Source: Bryobacterales bacterium (GTDB lineage: Bacteria > Acidobacteriota > Terriglobia > Bryobacterales > Bryobacteraceae). Taken from it: 64,000 nt of DNA. Location: positions 434,001-498,000 of the forward strand of contig JADJWL010000005.1 in NCBI GenBank assembly GCA_016716385.1, written 5' to 3'. The notes beneath the pieces were generated by a model, which worked only from the letters and a program-made list of their open reading frames with translations, did not search any database and had not been told where the DNA came from. Positions within the stretch are counted from its first letter, which is position 1, and every line of letters begins with the position of its first letter. Position numbers and translations under genes: made by a program. Positions 24,843 through 34,162 of this stretch are shown here, piece after piece.

Positions 24843-26591
24843 ATGAAGCGGATCCTTACGTTTATCGGCGGGCTGACCGTCATCTTCGTCCTCGTCGTTG
24901 TCGTCGCGATCGTTGCAGGCCGCGCGGCCAAAAAGTCCATCGCGTCGAACACGATTCTCGAATTGAATCTCGAAACTGCCCTGGTGGAGGATCTGCCCGA
25001 CGATCCCATCGCCCAGTTCACATCCCAGAAGCAGCCGCGTCTCCGCGACGTTGTGGACGCCCTGGACAAGGCTTCGGGCGACTCCCGGGTGTCCGGCTTG
25101 CTCGCCCACCTTGGCGCTGCCCCCATTTCCATGGCCCAGGCGCAGGAGATCCGCGACGCCGTCGGGCGTTTCCGCGAAAAAGGGAAATTCACCGTCGCGT
25201 GGTCGGAAACGTTCGGCGAGTTCGGACCTGCCAACTCCGCCTACTACATCGCCACGGCGTTCGACGAGATCTGGCTTCAGCCCTCCGGCGATATCGGGCT
25301 GACCGGTTTTCTCCTCGAGTCCCAGTTCCTCAAGGGAACGCTCGACAAGCTCGGCCTGGTGCCGCGCATGGATCAGCGCCACGAGTACAAGAACGCGATG
25401 AATGTGCTCACGGAAAGGAAGTACACCCAGCCGCACCGCGAGGCCATGCAGGCGATCGCCGAATCCTGGTACCGGCAGTTGCTGCGCGCGGTGGCCGAAG
25501 GCCGCAAGATGTCCGAGGACCAGGTGCGCGCCGTGGTCGACAAAGCGCCGCTCTTGGGCGCCGAAGCCCTGGAGGCGAAGCTCGTGGACCGGCTCGGCTA
25601 CCGCGACGAAGTCTACGAAAAGACGAAGGAGCGTGCCGGCTCCGGTGCAAAGCTGCTCTATCTCTCGCATTACCTCGACCGCGCGGGCAGGCCGCACGAC
25701 GAGGGCGCCGTGATTGCGTTGATCTACGGCGTCGGCGGCGTCCAGCGGGGTGAGTCCGAGTTCGATCCCATGTCCGGGCCGTCGATGGGCTCCGATACGG
25801 TTGCCGCCGCGTTCCGCGCCGCCGTCGACGACAGGAACGTCCGCGCTATCGTCTTCCGCATCGATTCGCCCGGCGGGTCCTACGTGGCGTCCGATACGAT
25901 CTGGCGCGAGACCGGACGCGCGAAGCAGGCGGGCAAACCCGTGATCGCGACCATGTCGACACTCGCCGGCTCCGGCGGATACTTCGTCGCCATGCAGGCG
26001 GACAAGATCGTGGCGCAGCCCGGAACCATCACTGGTTCCATTGGCGTGCTCGGCGGCAAGATGCTCACGACAGGCTTCTGGGACAAACTCGGCATCTCCT
26101 GGGATGAGGTCCATCTCGGCCAGAACGCGACCATGTTCACCGGCACACGCGATTACTCCCCGAGCGAGCGCGCCCGTTGGCAGGGCTTCCTTGACCGCAT
26201 CTATGAGGACTTCACGACGAAGGTCGCCGAAGGCCGCAAGCTTCCCAAGGAAAAGGTGCTTGAAGTGGCTAAAGGCCGCATCTGGAGCGGCGAGGACGCG
26301 AAGAACCTCGGCCTGGTGGACGAACTCGGCGGCATCGATGTGGCGATCCGGCTGGCCAAGGCCGCGGCCAATATCCCGGTGGACGCGACGATTGAGCTCA
26401 AGCAGTACCCGCCGAAGAAGAAGCTGGCCGAAGCCATTGTCGCCATGCTGCAAGGCGAACAGAAAGAGTCGAGCGAGTCGGCCGTGTTGATCCGGGCGAT
26501 GGAGACGCTGCGCCCGTATTACCGGCAACTCCGGCTGAGTGGCGCGTTCGGCGGGCCGCAGCCGCTCGAAATGCCGGTGCAGCCGAGGTAA
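24843..26591 (+). CDS. sppA: Signal peptide peptidase SppA, long (67-kDa) type
   Basis: 582 residues from ATG 24843, with AGGAAAGGA upstream. One N-terminal membrane anchor (MKRILTFIGGLTVIFVLVVV) is followed by two tandem crotonase-fold domains. The catalytic Lys183 lies in RHEYKNAMNVL of the first domain and the nucleophilic Ser377 in TLAGSGGYFVAM of the second, as in the E. coli-type tetrameric enzyme. SppA degrades signal peptides left in the membrane after secretion, on the periplasmic side. It is transcribed in the same direction as the upstream terminase remnant, but the 192-base gap suggests its own promoter. Confidence 0.92.
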   Translation: MKRILTFIGGLTVIFVLVVVVAIVAGRAAKKSIASNTILELNLETALVEDLPDDPIAQFTSQKQPRLRDVVDALDKASGDSRVSGLLAHLGAAPISMAQAQEIRDAVGRFREKGKFTVAWSETFGEFGPANSAYYIATAFDEIWLQPSGDIGLTGFLLESQFLKGTLDKLGLVPRMDQRHEYKNAMNVLTERKYTQPHREAMQAIAESWYRQLLRAVAEGRKMSEDQVRAVVDKAPLLGAEALEAKLVDRLGYRDEVYEKTKERAGSGAKLLYLSHYLDRAGRPHDEGAVIALIYGVGGVQRGESEFDPMSGPSMGSDTVAAAFRAAVDDRNVRAIVFRIDSPGGSYVASDTIWRETGRAKQAGKPVIATMSTLAGSGGYFVAMQADKIVAQPGTITGSIGVLGGKMLTTGFWDKLGISWDEVHLGQNATMFTGTRDYSPSERARWQGFLDRIYEDFTTKVAEGRKLPKEKVLEVAKGRIWSGEDAKNLGLVDELGGIDVAIRLAKAAANIPVDATIELKQYPPKKKLAEAIVAMLQGEQKESSESAVLIRAMETLRPYYRQLRLSGAFGGPQPLEMPVQPR

Positions 26592-26600
26592 GATCTAGCC

Positions 26601-27842
26601 ATGGAACGCCGTTCTTTTCTTCTCTCCGGCGCCGCGTTCGCCAGCGCCGCGACCGGCTGGGCCGGAGCCAATGACCGTCTCCGCCTCGGCATTCTCGGCA
26701 CCGGAGGGCGCGGGCGCGCTCTGCTCCGCGAGGCGGCGCCCATGGCCAACGTCGAAATCGCCGCCCTGTGCGATCCCGACAGCCAGCGCATGGATCAGGC
26801 CAACGCCGACCTCGTCGAGCGCACGGGAAAGAAGGCCGTGCTCCACGCGGACCTGCGCCGCGTCCTCGACGACAAGTCGATTGACGCCGTGCTCATCGCC
26901 AGCACGAACCACTGGCACGCGCCGTCCGCCATCTGGGCGTGCCAGGCGGGCAAGCACGTCTACGTCGAGAAGCCCGTCTCGCACAACTTCGTCGAAGGGC
27001 AGAAGCTGGTCGAGGCGGCGCGGCGCTACAAGCGCATCGCGCAGGGCGGCACGCAGCGCCGCAGTTGGGGCCTGTGGAAGAAGGTCGCCAAGACGATCCA
27101 CGACGGAACCATCGGCGACGTGTACTTGTCGAAGTGGGTGTTCCCCGGTTCCAGGGAATCAATCGGCTTCAAGTCGCCCGAAGCCCCACCCGCAAATCTC
27201 AATTGGGATCTGTGGCTGGGCCCGGCGCCGGATCAGCCGTATCACGCGAATCTCGTGCATTACAACTGGCACTGGTTCTGGGACTTCGGCAACGGCGAAC
27301 TGGGCAACAACGGCATCCATCTGGTAGACGTCTCCCGCTGGATGATGAAGCGCGGGCTGCCGTCGCGCGTCGTCTCGGTCGGCGGCCGCTACGGCTACCG
27401 CGACCAGGCCGAAACCCCCAACACGCAAACCACCACCTGGACCTATGACGACGGCGCCGCAATCGTGGGTGAAATCCGCGATCTCTACACGGCTGAAACC
27501 ATGTCCTGGGACTTCTTCGGAACCAAGGGACACCTGCATTGCGACGGCGACAAACAGTTCGTGATCCGCTTCGGCCGCGACAAGGAATTGCAGCCGCCGG
27601 TGACCGATTCCGAGCGCGCCAACCACATCGAGAACTTCGCCGCGGCCATCCGCGCCAACAAGCCGGAACTGCTGGCGGCCGAAATCGAACAGACGGCGAT
27701 CTCGACGGCGATGTGCCACCTGGGCAACATCTCCTACCGCGTCGGACGCGAACTGCGCTTCGACGTCGGACAGGCCCAGTTTGACGATGACGCCGCGAAT
27801 GCCCTGCTGCGGCGCAGCTATCGAGCCCCGTACCGGGTCTGA
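26601..27842 (+). CDS. Gfo/Idh/MocA family oxidoreductase with Tat signal
   Basis: 413 residues. The start MERRSFLLSGAAFASAATGW is a twin-arginine signal, so the enzyme is probably periplasmic. The Rossmann NAD(P)-binding motif LRLGILGTGGRGRALL follows, and EKPVSHNFVEGQKLVEAARR contains the conserved Glu-Lys-Pro of the family. The C-terminal half is the alpha/beta domain that binds the substrate (NWHWFWDFGNGELGNNGIHL). Family members oxidise or epimerise sugars and inositols; the specific substrate is unknown. It begins nine bases after sppA. Many such Tat-exported copies are typical of Acidobacteria and Planctomycetes. Confidence 0.87.
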   Translation: MERRSFLLSGAAFASAATGWAGANDRLRLGILGTGGRGRALLREAAPMANVEIAALCDPDSQRMDQANADLVERTGKKAVLHADLRRVLDDKSIDAVLIASTNHWHAPSAIWACQAGKHVYVEKPVSHNFVEGQKLVEAARRYKRIAQGGTQRRSWGLWKKVAKTIHDGTIGDVYLSKWVFPGSRESIGFKSPEAPPANLNWDLWLGPAPDQPYHANLVHYNWHWFWDFGNGELGNNGIHLVDVSRWMMKRGLPSRVVSVGGRYGYRDQAETPNTQTTTWTYDDGAAIVGEIRDLYTAETMSWDFFGTKGHLHCDGDKQFVIRFGRDKELQPPVTDSERANHIENFAAAIRANKPELLAAEIEQTAISTAMCHLGNISYRVGRELRFDVGQAQFDDDAANALLRRSYRAPYRV

Positions 27843-27884
27843 TTTATTTTGCGGTCGGATTGCGCCTTCCCTGAGTGGAGGGTT

Positions 27885-28805
27885 ATGTTCGCCATTCGAT
27901 CGTTCTTGCCAATCTTTCTGATTGCTTCCGCTGCCTCCGCGGCGGAGTTCCCCCTGGAAACGGGGAACCAGTGGCACTACCGCCAGCAGGGCGGCGCCGC
28001 GACCCGCATGATCATGGTCGGCCTGCCGTACCTGATCGGCGGCAATGTCTATTACCAACTCGACGGCTATGTGGATGCCCGCCTGCTTGTGCGCACGGAC
28101 GACGCCGGCAATCTCTACTTTCGCGACGAAGAGCGGGATGCAGACGTCCTGCTCACCTCATTTGAAGCCGCCGGCGGCGGGTGGTTCGACGCGCCCTACC
28201 GTCCCTGTGAGCAGCAGGGACAGGCGGGAGAGAAGCCGGTCCGCTATGAAGGCCCCGCAGGACGCTATTCCGGCGCCCGGGAGATTCGCTATCGCTCGTT
28301 CGGCTGCGCCGATGCCGGTGTCGAGCACGAAATCTACGTGAGCCGCATCGGCATGGTGCGCCGCGTTGAGACAACCATCGCCGGTCCGGCGATCTTCGAC
28401 CTCGTCTATGCGCGCGTGGGAAACCTGATGGTCGCTCCCCTGCCGGCTGTCGTCACACGGTTGACCGTCGAACCGATGGACGAAACGAAGCTTCTCGCAA
28501 CATTGCGCCTGAGCAACCTCATGGGGCATCCAGTCCGGTTAGACTTCGCCACGGGGCAGGAGTTCGATGCGGAGTTGACCGGTCCAGACGGACGGATTCT
28601 GTGGAGATGGTCCTGGGACAAGGCCTTCCATCAGGCGATGTGGTCGCGGGACCTGACCTCAGAGCTTGTTTATCAATTTGAGATGCCGGTATCCGCCTTC
28701 GGGCCCGGCGACGGCCTGCATCGGCTCGAGGCGTGGATCACATCCGGACCAGGCAGCGGGCGCCAGTTCGCCGCCGTCATGGCAGTCGGCCCGCCGCAGC
28801 AGTGA
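27885..28805 (+). CDS. Exported protein with C-terminal BsuPI domain
   Basis: 306 residues from ATG 27885, with GGAGGG upstream; an earlier in-frame start at 27849 lacks a signal peptide. The signal is MFAIRSFLPIFLIASAASAA. The middle part is unrecognised and begins FPLETGNQWHYRQQ, a pattern common in exported Acidobacteria proteins. The last 110 residues match the BsuPI fold (intracellular proteinase inhibitor): LRLSNLMGHPVRLDFATGQE, ELTGPDGRILWRWSWDKAF and AFGPGD. In Bacillus this domain inhibits a subtilisin; here export suggests protection against a secreted or periplasmic protease, which is inference. Confidence 0.72.
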   Translation: MFAIRSFLPIFLIASAASAAEFPLETGNQWHYRQQGGAATRMIMVGLPYLIGGNVYYQLDGYVDARLLVRTDDAGNLYFRDEERDADVLLTSFEAAGGGWFDAPYRPCEQQGQAGEKPVRYEGPAGRYSGAREIRYRSFGCADAGVEHEIYVSRIGMVRRVETTIAGPAIFDLVYARVGNLMVAPLPAVVTRLTVEPMDETKLLATLRLSNLMGHPVRLDFATGQEFDAELTGPDGRILWRWSWDKAFHQAMWSRDLTSELVYQFEMPVSAFGPGDGLHRLEAWITSGPGSGRQFAAVMAVGPPQQ

Positions 28806-28806
28806 T

Positions 28807-29328
28807 TCACGCCCACGCGGGGACGCCCGCCGTCGCGCGCGCAATCTCCACCGGAGACATACGGTAGCCGAGGCGATCGCCCCCGATCAAGCCGGGCAGC
28901 GTCTTCTGGCGGTAGCCGAAGATCTGCCGCAACTGGCGGTCGACCATCGCCCAATGCGCGATGTCGCCGAGAGGACCGAGCGGAAGCCGGTAGACGACCT
29001 CGTCGCTGACCTTGGTCCCGCCCGCGACACTCTCGAAGGTATGCTTGTGCCGCCACATCGAATACGGTCCCCGCGCCTGCTCGTCGATGAAGAAGTACGG
29101 CGGATTGTAGTCGGTGATGAGCGTCTTCCAGCGCATCCCGATTCCCATCCAGCGGATGGTGTAATCGATTTCCAGGCCCTTGCGCATCGTCAGGTCGTCG
29201 CGCAGGACTTTGAAGCCCAGCCAAGGCGGCGTGATCGCCGCCAGGTTGTAGGGATTCTGGAAGACAGCGAACGCTTCCTCGACGGGAACGGGCGCGAACA
29301 TCTCGCAGCGCAGGACGTAGTCACTCAT
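28807..29328 (-). CDS. SRPBCC family protein
   Basis: 173 residues. The first 150 form a START/SRPBCC-type ligand-binding fold: YVLRCEMFAPVPVEEAFAVF at the start, PYNLAAITPPWLGFKV, and the typical central strands MRWKTLITDYNPPYFFIDEQ and HKHTFESVAGGTKVSDEVVY. Similar proteins are often annotated as CDP-paratose epimerase-like or cyclase/dehydrase domains. The ligand is unknown. It is cytoplasmic by lack of a signal. It is convergent with the BsuPI gene (one-base gap) and lies 33 bases downstream of the isomerase gene on the same strand, so may be co-transcribed with it. Confidence 0.75.
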   Translation of the reverse strand: MSDYVLRCEMFAPVPVEEAFAVFQNPYNLAAITPPWLGFKVLRDDLTMRKGLEIDYTIRWMGIGMRWKTLITDYNPPYFFIDEQARGPYSMWRHKHTFESVAGGTKVSDEVVYRLPLGPLGDIAHWAMVDRQLRQIFGYRQKTLPGLIGGDRLGYRMSPVEIARATAGVPAWA

Positions 29329-29361
29329 CGCTGATAAGATGCCGGCGCCCGCCCGCCGGAC

Positions 29362-30228
29362 TCACGCAGTGTGACGGTTCAGGATCGATTGCATTTCCTT
29401 GATCAGCCGCGGCACGGCCGTCTCCGCCGCCTCCTTGGCTTCGTACTCCAGCGCCACGTAGCCCTTGTAGTTGCCCTTCGCCAGCAGGCCGATGAGCCGG
29501 TTCCAATCCTGCCGTTCCACCTGTCCGGCTTCGCTCCGCATCTCGGCCTTGAGCTGCACGTTGACGGCATACGGGATGCACATCTCGATCTGCCGGAAGG
29601 CGTCCGAACGGAAGTTGCCGGAATCGAGATTCACGCCGACCCACGGGGAATCGACGCGCTTGACGATTTCGATGATCCGCTCGGCACGCTCCGTGATGCC
29701 GCCGTGGTTTTCGAGCCCGAGGATTACGCCCTTGCTGCCCGCGTAGTCGCCGGAGCGCTTCAGCACCTCCGCGCACCAGATGGCCGCCTGGTTCTCGGTG
29801 GCGCCGTCCGGCACCCGCCCTCCGAACACACGGATATGGCCCGCGCCGAGCCGCGCGGCCACGTCGACCCACTCGCGGATCTTCTCGATCTCTCCAGCCT
29901 GCTCCGTCGGCGGACGGCACATGTCCGTGCGCACGGAGATCGAGTAGATCTCGACACCTGCTTTATAGGCGGCCCGCTTCAGCGGCAGGAGGAAATCGTC
30001 ATTCGGACTTGGGAACCAGTAGACCGTTAGGTCGAGGCCATCGACGTTCATCTCCACCGAAAGGTGGACGAGGTCCTCGTAGGTCATCTTCTTCGCGGCG
30101 AGTGCCTGCCTGTAGGAATAGGCGCAGATCGCGGACCGGAAGCGCGCCTTGGCCGGCGAACCAGCCGCCTGGAGGCTCGTGGCCAAAGGCGCGGCGGCGA
30201 GCGCCTGGAGGAGGTGACGTCGTTGCAT
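29362..30228 (-). CDS. Xylose isomerase-like TIM-barrel protein with Tat-type signal
   Basis: 288 residues. The N-terminus MQRRHLLQALAAAPLATSLQ carries an RR pair and hydrophobic stretch, so Tat export is likely. The remainder is an AP_endonuc_2/sugar isomerase TIM barrel, with metal-binding positions suggested by GVILGLENHGG (Glu, His), WVGVNLDSGNFRSDA (Asp) and GYVALEYEAKEAAETAV (Glu). These enzymes isomerise or epimerise sugars or sugar acids; the substrate cannot be inferred. It sits upstream of the SRPBCC gene and just downstream of sbcC. A second, non-exported member of the same superfamily is at 41681. Confidence 0.82.
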   Translation of the reverse strand: MQRRHLLQALAAAPLATSLQAAGSPAKARFRSAICAYSYRQALAAKKMTYEDLVHLSVEMNVDGLDLTVYWFPSPNDDFLLPLKRAAYKAGVEIYSISVRTDMCRPPTEQAGEIEKIREWVDVAARLGAGHIRVFGGRVPDGATENQAAIWCAEVLKRSGDYAGSKGVILGLENHGGITERAERIIEIVKRVDSPWVGVNLDSGNFRSDAFRQIEMCIPYAVNVQLKAEMRSEAGQVERQDWNRLIGLLAKGNYKGYVALEYEAKEAAETAVPRLIKEMQSILNRHTA

Positions 30229-30244
30229 CGCTCTCTATTATGCG

Positions 30245-33001
30245 TCAGCCGTCGACCGAGAGCGTGCTGCCGCGCGGTGACTTGTGGACCCGGATGCGGC
30301 ACGGCAGCCGGTCGGCCAATTCCGCCACGTGCGAGATCACGCCGATCATCCGCGTCCCGCCGGCAAGCTTTTCGAGTGCGGAAGTGACGTCGTCGAGCGT
30401 GGCGGCGTCCAATGTGGAGAAGCCTTCGTCCAGGAACAGCGCTTCGAGGCGCGAGGCGAACCGCGGCAGGCTCTCGGAGAGCGCCAGGGCGAGCGAGAGC
30501 GACGCCAGGAACGATTCGCCGCCGCTCAGCGTGCTGGCGCTGCGCCGCTCGCCGGCGTGCCAGTGGTCGATCACATCGAAATCCGGGCTGGTTGGGTCGA
30601 AGGAATACCGTTCGGCGCTCAATTCGTGGAAGTGCCGCGATCCTTCCGCCGCCAGCGTCCGCAGCGTAGCCGCTTCGACGAACCCTGGGAAGCGGTTGGC
30701 GTGCAGTTCCTCGTGAAGCTGCCGCAGGATCTTGTGGCGCCGGATGAGGCCGGCCAGTTCTTCGCGCAGCGCGGCCGCCTCGGCAAGCCGGGAACGGATC
30801 CGGTCCTGGGCGGATTCGATCGCGCGGCGCTCCTCCTCGCGGCGCGCCGCTTCCTGTTCGGCTGCCGTGGCCGCCTGCTCCAACTGCGCCACCTCGATCA
30901 CGTCCAGACAGGCTCGCAGCGCCGCGGCATGCTGCTCCGCTTCGGCAAGCGCGCTCTCAGCCTGACGGAGCCGCTCTCGACTGACCGCGACGGCGGTGTC
31001 CGCGGCGGCCGCCTCCTGGTCGAGGCTAACCTTCTGCCGGGTCAACGATGCGATCTCGTCACGAATGCCGGCCTGGATCTGGCGAGCCACCTCGAGGGCG
31101 CCCCATTCCTGTTCGAAGCACGCGGCGTCGCGGTATCGGCCCAGTTGCTCTTCGACTCTCTGCTTTCGGTCGAGACTGCTCGCCAGAGACGCCGTTACGT
31201 CCGCGTGGCGCTGCTCCGTGAGTTCGGCCTGGTGCCGCAAGTGCTGTGCCGTCCTGGCAAGCGATGCCTCGCGGTCCGCGGCATCGCGCCACTGCCGCAT
31301 CGCTTCGCTCGCCTCACGCTGTGCTTCCTCGGCCTGCCTGGCCAGGGCATCGAGCTTCTCCGCGGCCTGTTCATCCGCTGGCTCCCCGAGGGCCTCGGCA
31401 ACCCGTTGTTCAAGCCAGGCAAACGCCTCGCCTGCTGCGTCGCTGGCCTTTTCGGCCTCCTGCAGTTCGCTGGGCAGCCGCGACAGGTCATGCAGCAGCC
31501 GCTGCAAGGTGTCACGCGCTTCTGATTCGGCGCGAGCGCATTGTCTGGACCGTGCCTCTGCCTTCGCGAGGGCATCGCCGGGAGACCGCTCCGGGGGCAC
31601 CACCGCGACGGTCTGCTCGCACACCGGGCAGGGTTCACCCGGCGCCAGGCCGCTCCGCAACGCGCCGGCCGCATCCTGACGCAGCAAGTGTTCGCGATGG
31701 GCGGCTGCGTCGCGCGCCGCCTCCGTCGCATTGGCAAGCTGCTCCTCCACTTCAGACCGGCGCGCCTCGGAACCTTGCCGCTGTGCGCGCAGATCGAGGA
31801 CGCGCTTTGCCGCCGCAGCCACGGCTCGCCGGAGCGCCGGTCCGCGCTGGCGCCAATCCCGCGCCAGTTCCCGGCATGCGGTCCGGTCTCTCATCGCCTC
31901 GGCCGCGGCCGACGCAGCCTCGTGACGGCCCAGAGCACGCCGGGTCTCCTCAGCCGCGGCTTCGGCGGCGGCTTCGGCCGTCCCGGCGCTGTGCATGGAC
32001 TCCTTCAAGTCGCGTTCAAGACGAGCCAGCCGGCTCCGCATCGTCTCGATCTCGGCGACCAGGGTCCGGTGCTGCTGGACCACAGGACGTAACGCGATCA
32101 GGCGATGGTAGGCGGCTTCGTCGTATCCGGCGCGTACCATTCGTTCCTCCGCCTCGCGGATCGTCTCATGCACCGCAAGGCGCTTCTCCTGGATCTGCGT
32201 CGTGCGCTGCGAAGCCTGCTCAAACGCCTGCGTGGCGTCCCGAACCCCTGCCCGGCGCTGCCCGGCCAGTGCGGTGGACGCCGCGTACTCCTTCGCCAGA
32301 CGCAATCTGCGCTGTGCCTCGTCGCGCCGCGCCGCCGCCTCGCGCGCGAAAACCAGCGCCTCCTCCAGCCGGACTCCGCACTCCGCGAGCGCCTCCTCCG
32401 TCACGCCCTCGAAGACTGTGTCGAGGTTGCGGCGGATCGCTTCGGCGGCCATCTCCGCCTCACGCGCCTGATCGAACGCTCGCACCTTCATCGTTTCGTA
32501 GACTTCGAGATGCAGTAGCCGGGAGAGGATCTCGTGACGCTGCTTGGGGTCGCCCCGGAGGAACTGGTCGAACTCCCCCTGCGGCAGGATCACGGCACGC
32601 GTAAATCCCTCGAAATCGAGGCCTGTCAGTGCAACCACCTGCTGCTTCAGATCGGCCGCGGACGCGGTTACCGATATCCAGCGATCGCCCTCCCGCTTCT
32701 CCAGGCGGCGCGTCGCCGCGCCCCGCCGCTTGAGGACCCGCAGAAGGCGGTAGACTTCATCGCCGGAGGAGAACTCGAGCAGGACGCGCAGTTCGTTCGC
32801 GCCCTGGTGAATCAGCTCGTTGAGGTTGACTCCGATTCGCGGCGTGCGCCCGTACAGCGCGAACAGCATCGCATCGAGGAGCGAACTCTTGCCCGCGCCC
32901 GTGGGACCCGTGATTGCGAACAGATCGAGGGATGTGAAGTCGAGGACCGCCTGCGACCGGAAACTGGTGAACCCTTCGACTTCGAGGCGAAGCGGCCTCA
33001 A
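30245..33001 (-). CDS. sbcC: DNA repair exonuclease subunit SbcC (Rad50-like)
   Basis: 918 residues, TTG start at 33001 overlapping the sbcD stop as TTGA. Walker A GPTGAGKSSLLDAML is at 32-46. Two long coiled-coil arms flank a zinc hook, EPCPVCEQT (CxxC near residue 460). The C-terminal ATPase half has the signature TLSGGESFLASLSLALALSE, Walker B LEALFLDEGFSTLD and the D-loop. With SbcD it forms the MR-type nuclease that opens hairpins and processes double-strand ends in the cytoplasm. The long Ala/Glu/Arg-rich arms are normal for the family. Operon order sbcD-sbcC is the usual one. Confidence 0.93.
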   Translation of the reverse strand: MRPLRLEVEGFTSFRSQAVLDFTSLDLFAITGPTGAGKSSLLDAMLFALYGRTPRIGVNLNELIHQGANELRVLLEFSSGDEVYRLLRVLKRRGAATRRLEKREGDRWISVTASAADLKQQVVALTGLDFEGFTRAVILPQGEFDQFLRGDPKQRHEILSRLLHLEVYETMKVRAFDQAREAEMAAEAIRRNLDTVFEGVTEEALAECGVRLEEALVFAREAAARRDEAQRRLRLAKEYAASTALAGQRRAGVRDATQAFEQASQRTTQIQEKRLAVHETIREAEERMVRAGYDEAAYHRLIALRPVVQQHRTLVAEIETMRSRLARLERDLKESMHSAGTAEAAAEAAAEETRRALGRHEAASAAAEAMRDRTACRELARDWRQRGPALRRAVAAAAKRVLDLRAQRQGSEARRSEVEEQLANATEAARDAAAHREHLLRQDAAGALRSGLAPGEPCPVCEQTVAVVPPERSPGDALAKAEARSRQCARAESEARDTLQRLLHDLSRLPSELQEAEKASDAAGEAFAWLEQRVAEALGEPADEQAAEKLDALARQAEEAQREASEAMRQWRDAADREASLARTAQHLRHQAELTEQRHADVTASLASSLDRKQRVEEQLGRYRDAACFEQEWGALEVARQIQAGIRDEIASLTRQKVSLDQEAAAADTAVAVSRERLRQAESALAEAEQHAAALRACLDVIEVAQLEQAATAAEQEAARREEERRAIESAQDRIRSRLAEAAALREELAGLIRRHKILRQLHEELHANRFPGFVEAATLRTLAAEGSRHFHELSAERYSFDPTSPDFDVIDHWHAGERRSASTLSGGESFLASLSLALALSESLPRFASRLEALFLDEGFSTLDAATLDDVTSALEKLAGGTRMIGVISHVAELADRLPCRIRVHKSPRGSTLSVDG

Positions 33002-34134
33002 CCGCCTACCTCGTGATACAGATCGCGGAAGGCCGCCTCCAGTTCTTCCGATGGCGCAACACCCCGCGCCTGGTGATAGTAGGCGCGGAACAACTCGACC
33101 GGCTCCAGTTCCTCCAGCGTCTCGGCCTGGCTTGGCTCCTGCGTGGCGTACTCGGCGCGCACCTCGACCGCGTTCGGCAGCCGTTCGCAGACCCGCGCGT
33201 GCAGGCTCGAGTCCGGTCCATCCGTCTGCACGCGGACCCGCAGGTAGGCGTCGCCGTAATCGCCGCCCAGTAGCTCATCGAGCGTTCCCTCGACTTCGCG
33301 CAGTTCGCGCCCCGCGCTCAGCGGCACGGACTCCAGCCGCGCCGGCCGTCCCGGCTTCGCTTCCACCAGGACAGCCCGTTTCCGCTGGCCGCGCTCGCCG
33401 AAATCGAGCTGCAACGGCGAACCAGCGTACCAGGCCGGCGGCTGTCCGGACACCTCCTGGGGGCGATGCAGATGCCCGAGTGCGATGTACTGTGCCGACA
33501 CTGGAAACCGCGCGGCGCTCACCGCGTACGGCGCCGCGACGTGCACCGCGCGCTCACTCCCGCTTGTCTTTGCCTCGAAGACGTACAGGTGGGCCATCAG
33601 GATGTTGACCGTTTCGGGCGAAAAGCCGCTGCATAAGGACTCCCCCATACGCGCGACCGCGTCGGAGTACGTCTGCGACCATTGCTCTTCCGGGTCCACC
33701 ATGCGGGCAATCGTCACAATGCGCCGCTCGGGCACAAACGGCAGACTGGCAATGAGCGCCCGTTCGCCGCGTGCCTCGATCGCCACAACGCCGCCAGCAT
33801 CGGCCCGCGCCGGCTCCGCTCTCAGGAAAATGCCGAGGGGATCGAGCAGCTCCCGCAGCGCGGCCAGCCGCTTGGGATGATCGTGATTGCCCCCGATGAG
33901 AACAGCCCGAATGCCGCGCCGGAGCAGTTCTGCGAAGAACTCGTAAACAAGGCGTTCGGCTTCAGGCCCGGGAGCGGCGGAATCGTACAGATCGCCCGAG
34001 AACAGCAGCGCATCGATGCGCTCCCTATCCGCGATCCCGAGGATTTCCGCAGCGACAGCTTCGTGTTCGGAGAGTCTGGACCGGCCCGCGATGGACCGGC
34101 CCACATGCCAGTCCGACGTATGCAAGAAGAGCAT
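32998..34134 (-). CDS. sbcD: DNA repair nuclease subunit SbcD (Mre11-like)
   Basis: 378 residues. The five metallophosphoesterase motifs are visible: FLHTSDWHVGR, DALLFSGDLYD, VLIGGNHDHPKRL, VNILMAHLYVF, and YIALGHLHRPQEV. They coordinate two Mn2+ ions for 3'-5' exonuclease and endonuclease activity. The C-terminal capping domain follows. It ends four bases into sbcC, giving coupled translation. The upstream gene is folE on the same strand, 28 bases away, so the pterin and repair genes may share a transcript although their functions are unrelated. Confidence 0.93.
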   Translation of the reverse strand: MLFLHTSDWHVGRSIAGRSRLSEHEAVAAEILGIADRERIDALLFSGDLYDSAAPGPEAERLVYEFFAELLRRGIRAVLIGGNHDHPKRLAALRELLDPLGIFLRAEPARADAGGVVAIEARGERALIASLPFVPERRIVTIARMVDPEEQWSQTYSDAVARMGESLCSGFSPETVNILMAHLYVFEAKTSGSERAVHVAAPYAVSAARFPVSAQYIALGHLHRPQEVSGQPPAWYAGSPLQLDFGERGQRKRAVLVEAKPGRPARLESVPLSAGRELREVEGTLDELLGGDYGDAYLRVRVQTDGPDSSLHARVCERLPNAVEVRAEYATQEPSQAETLEELEPVELFRAYYHQARGVAPSEELEAAFRDLYHEVGG

Positions 34135-34162
34135 TGCGACTCTTCAGCATAGTACGGAGCAA

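Noticed and set aside
22562..25234. 890-codon minus-strand open frame over the terminase-like cassette
   Set aside because: It is antisense to three supported genes and gets its length from the heptamer array, whose 7-bp unit translates as a repeating seven-residue string.
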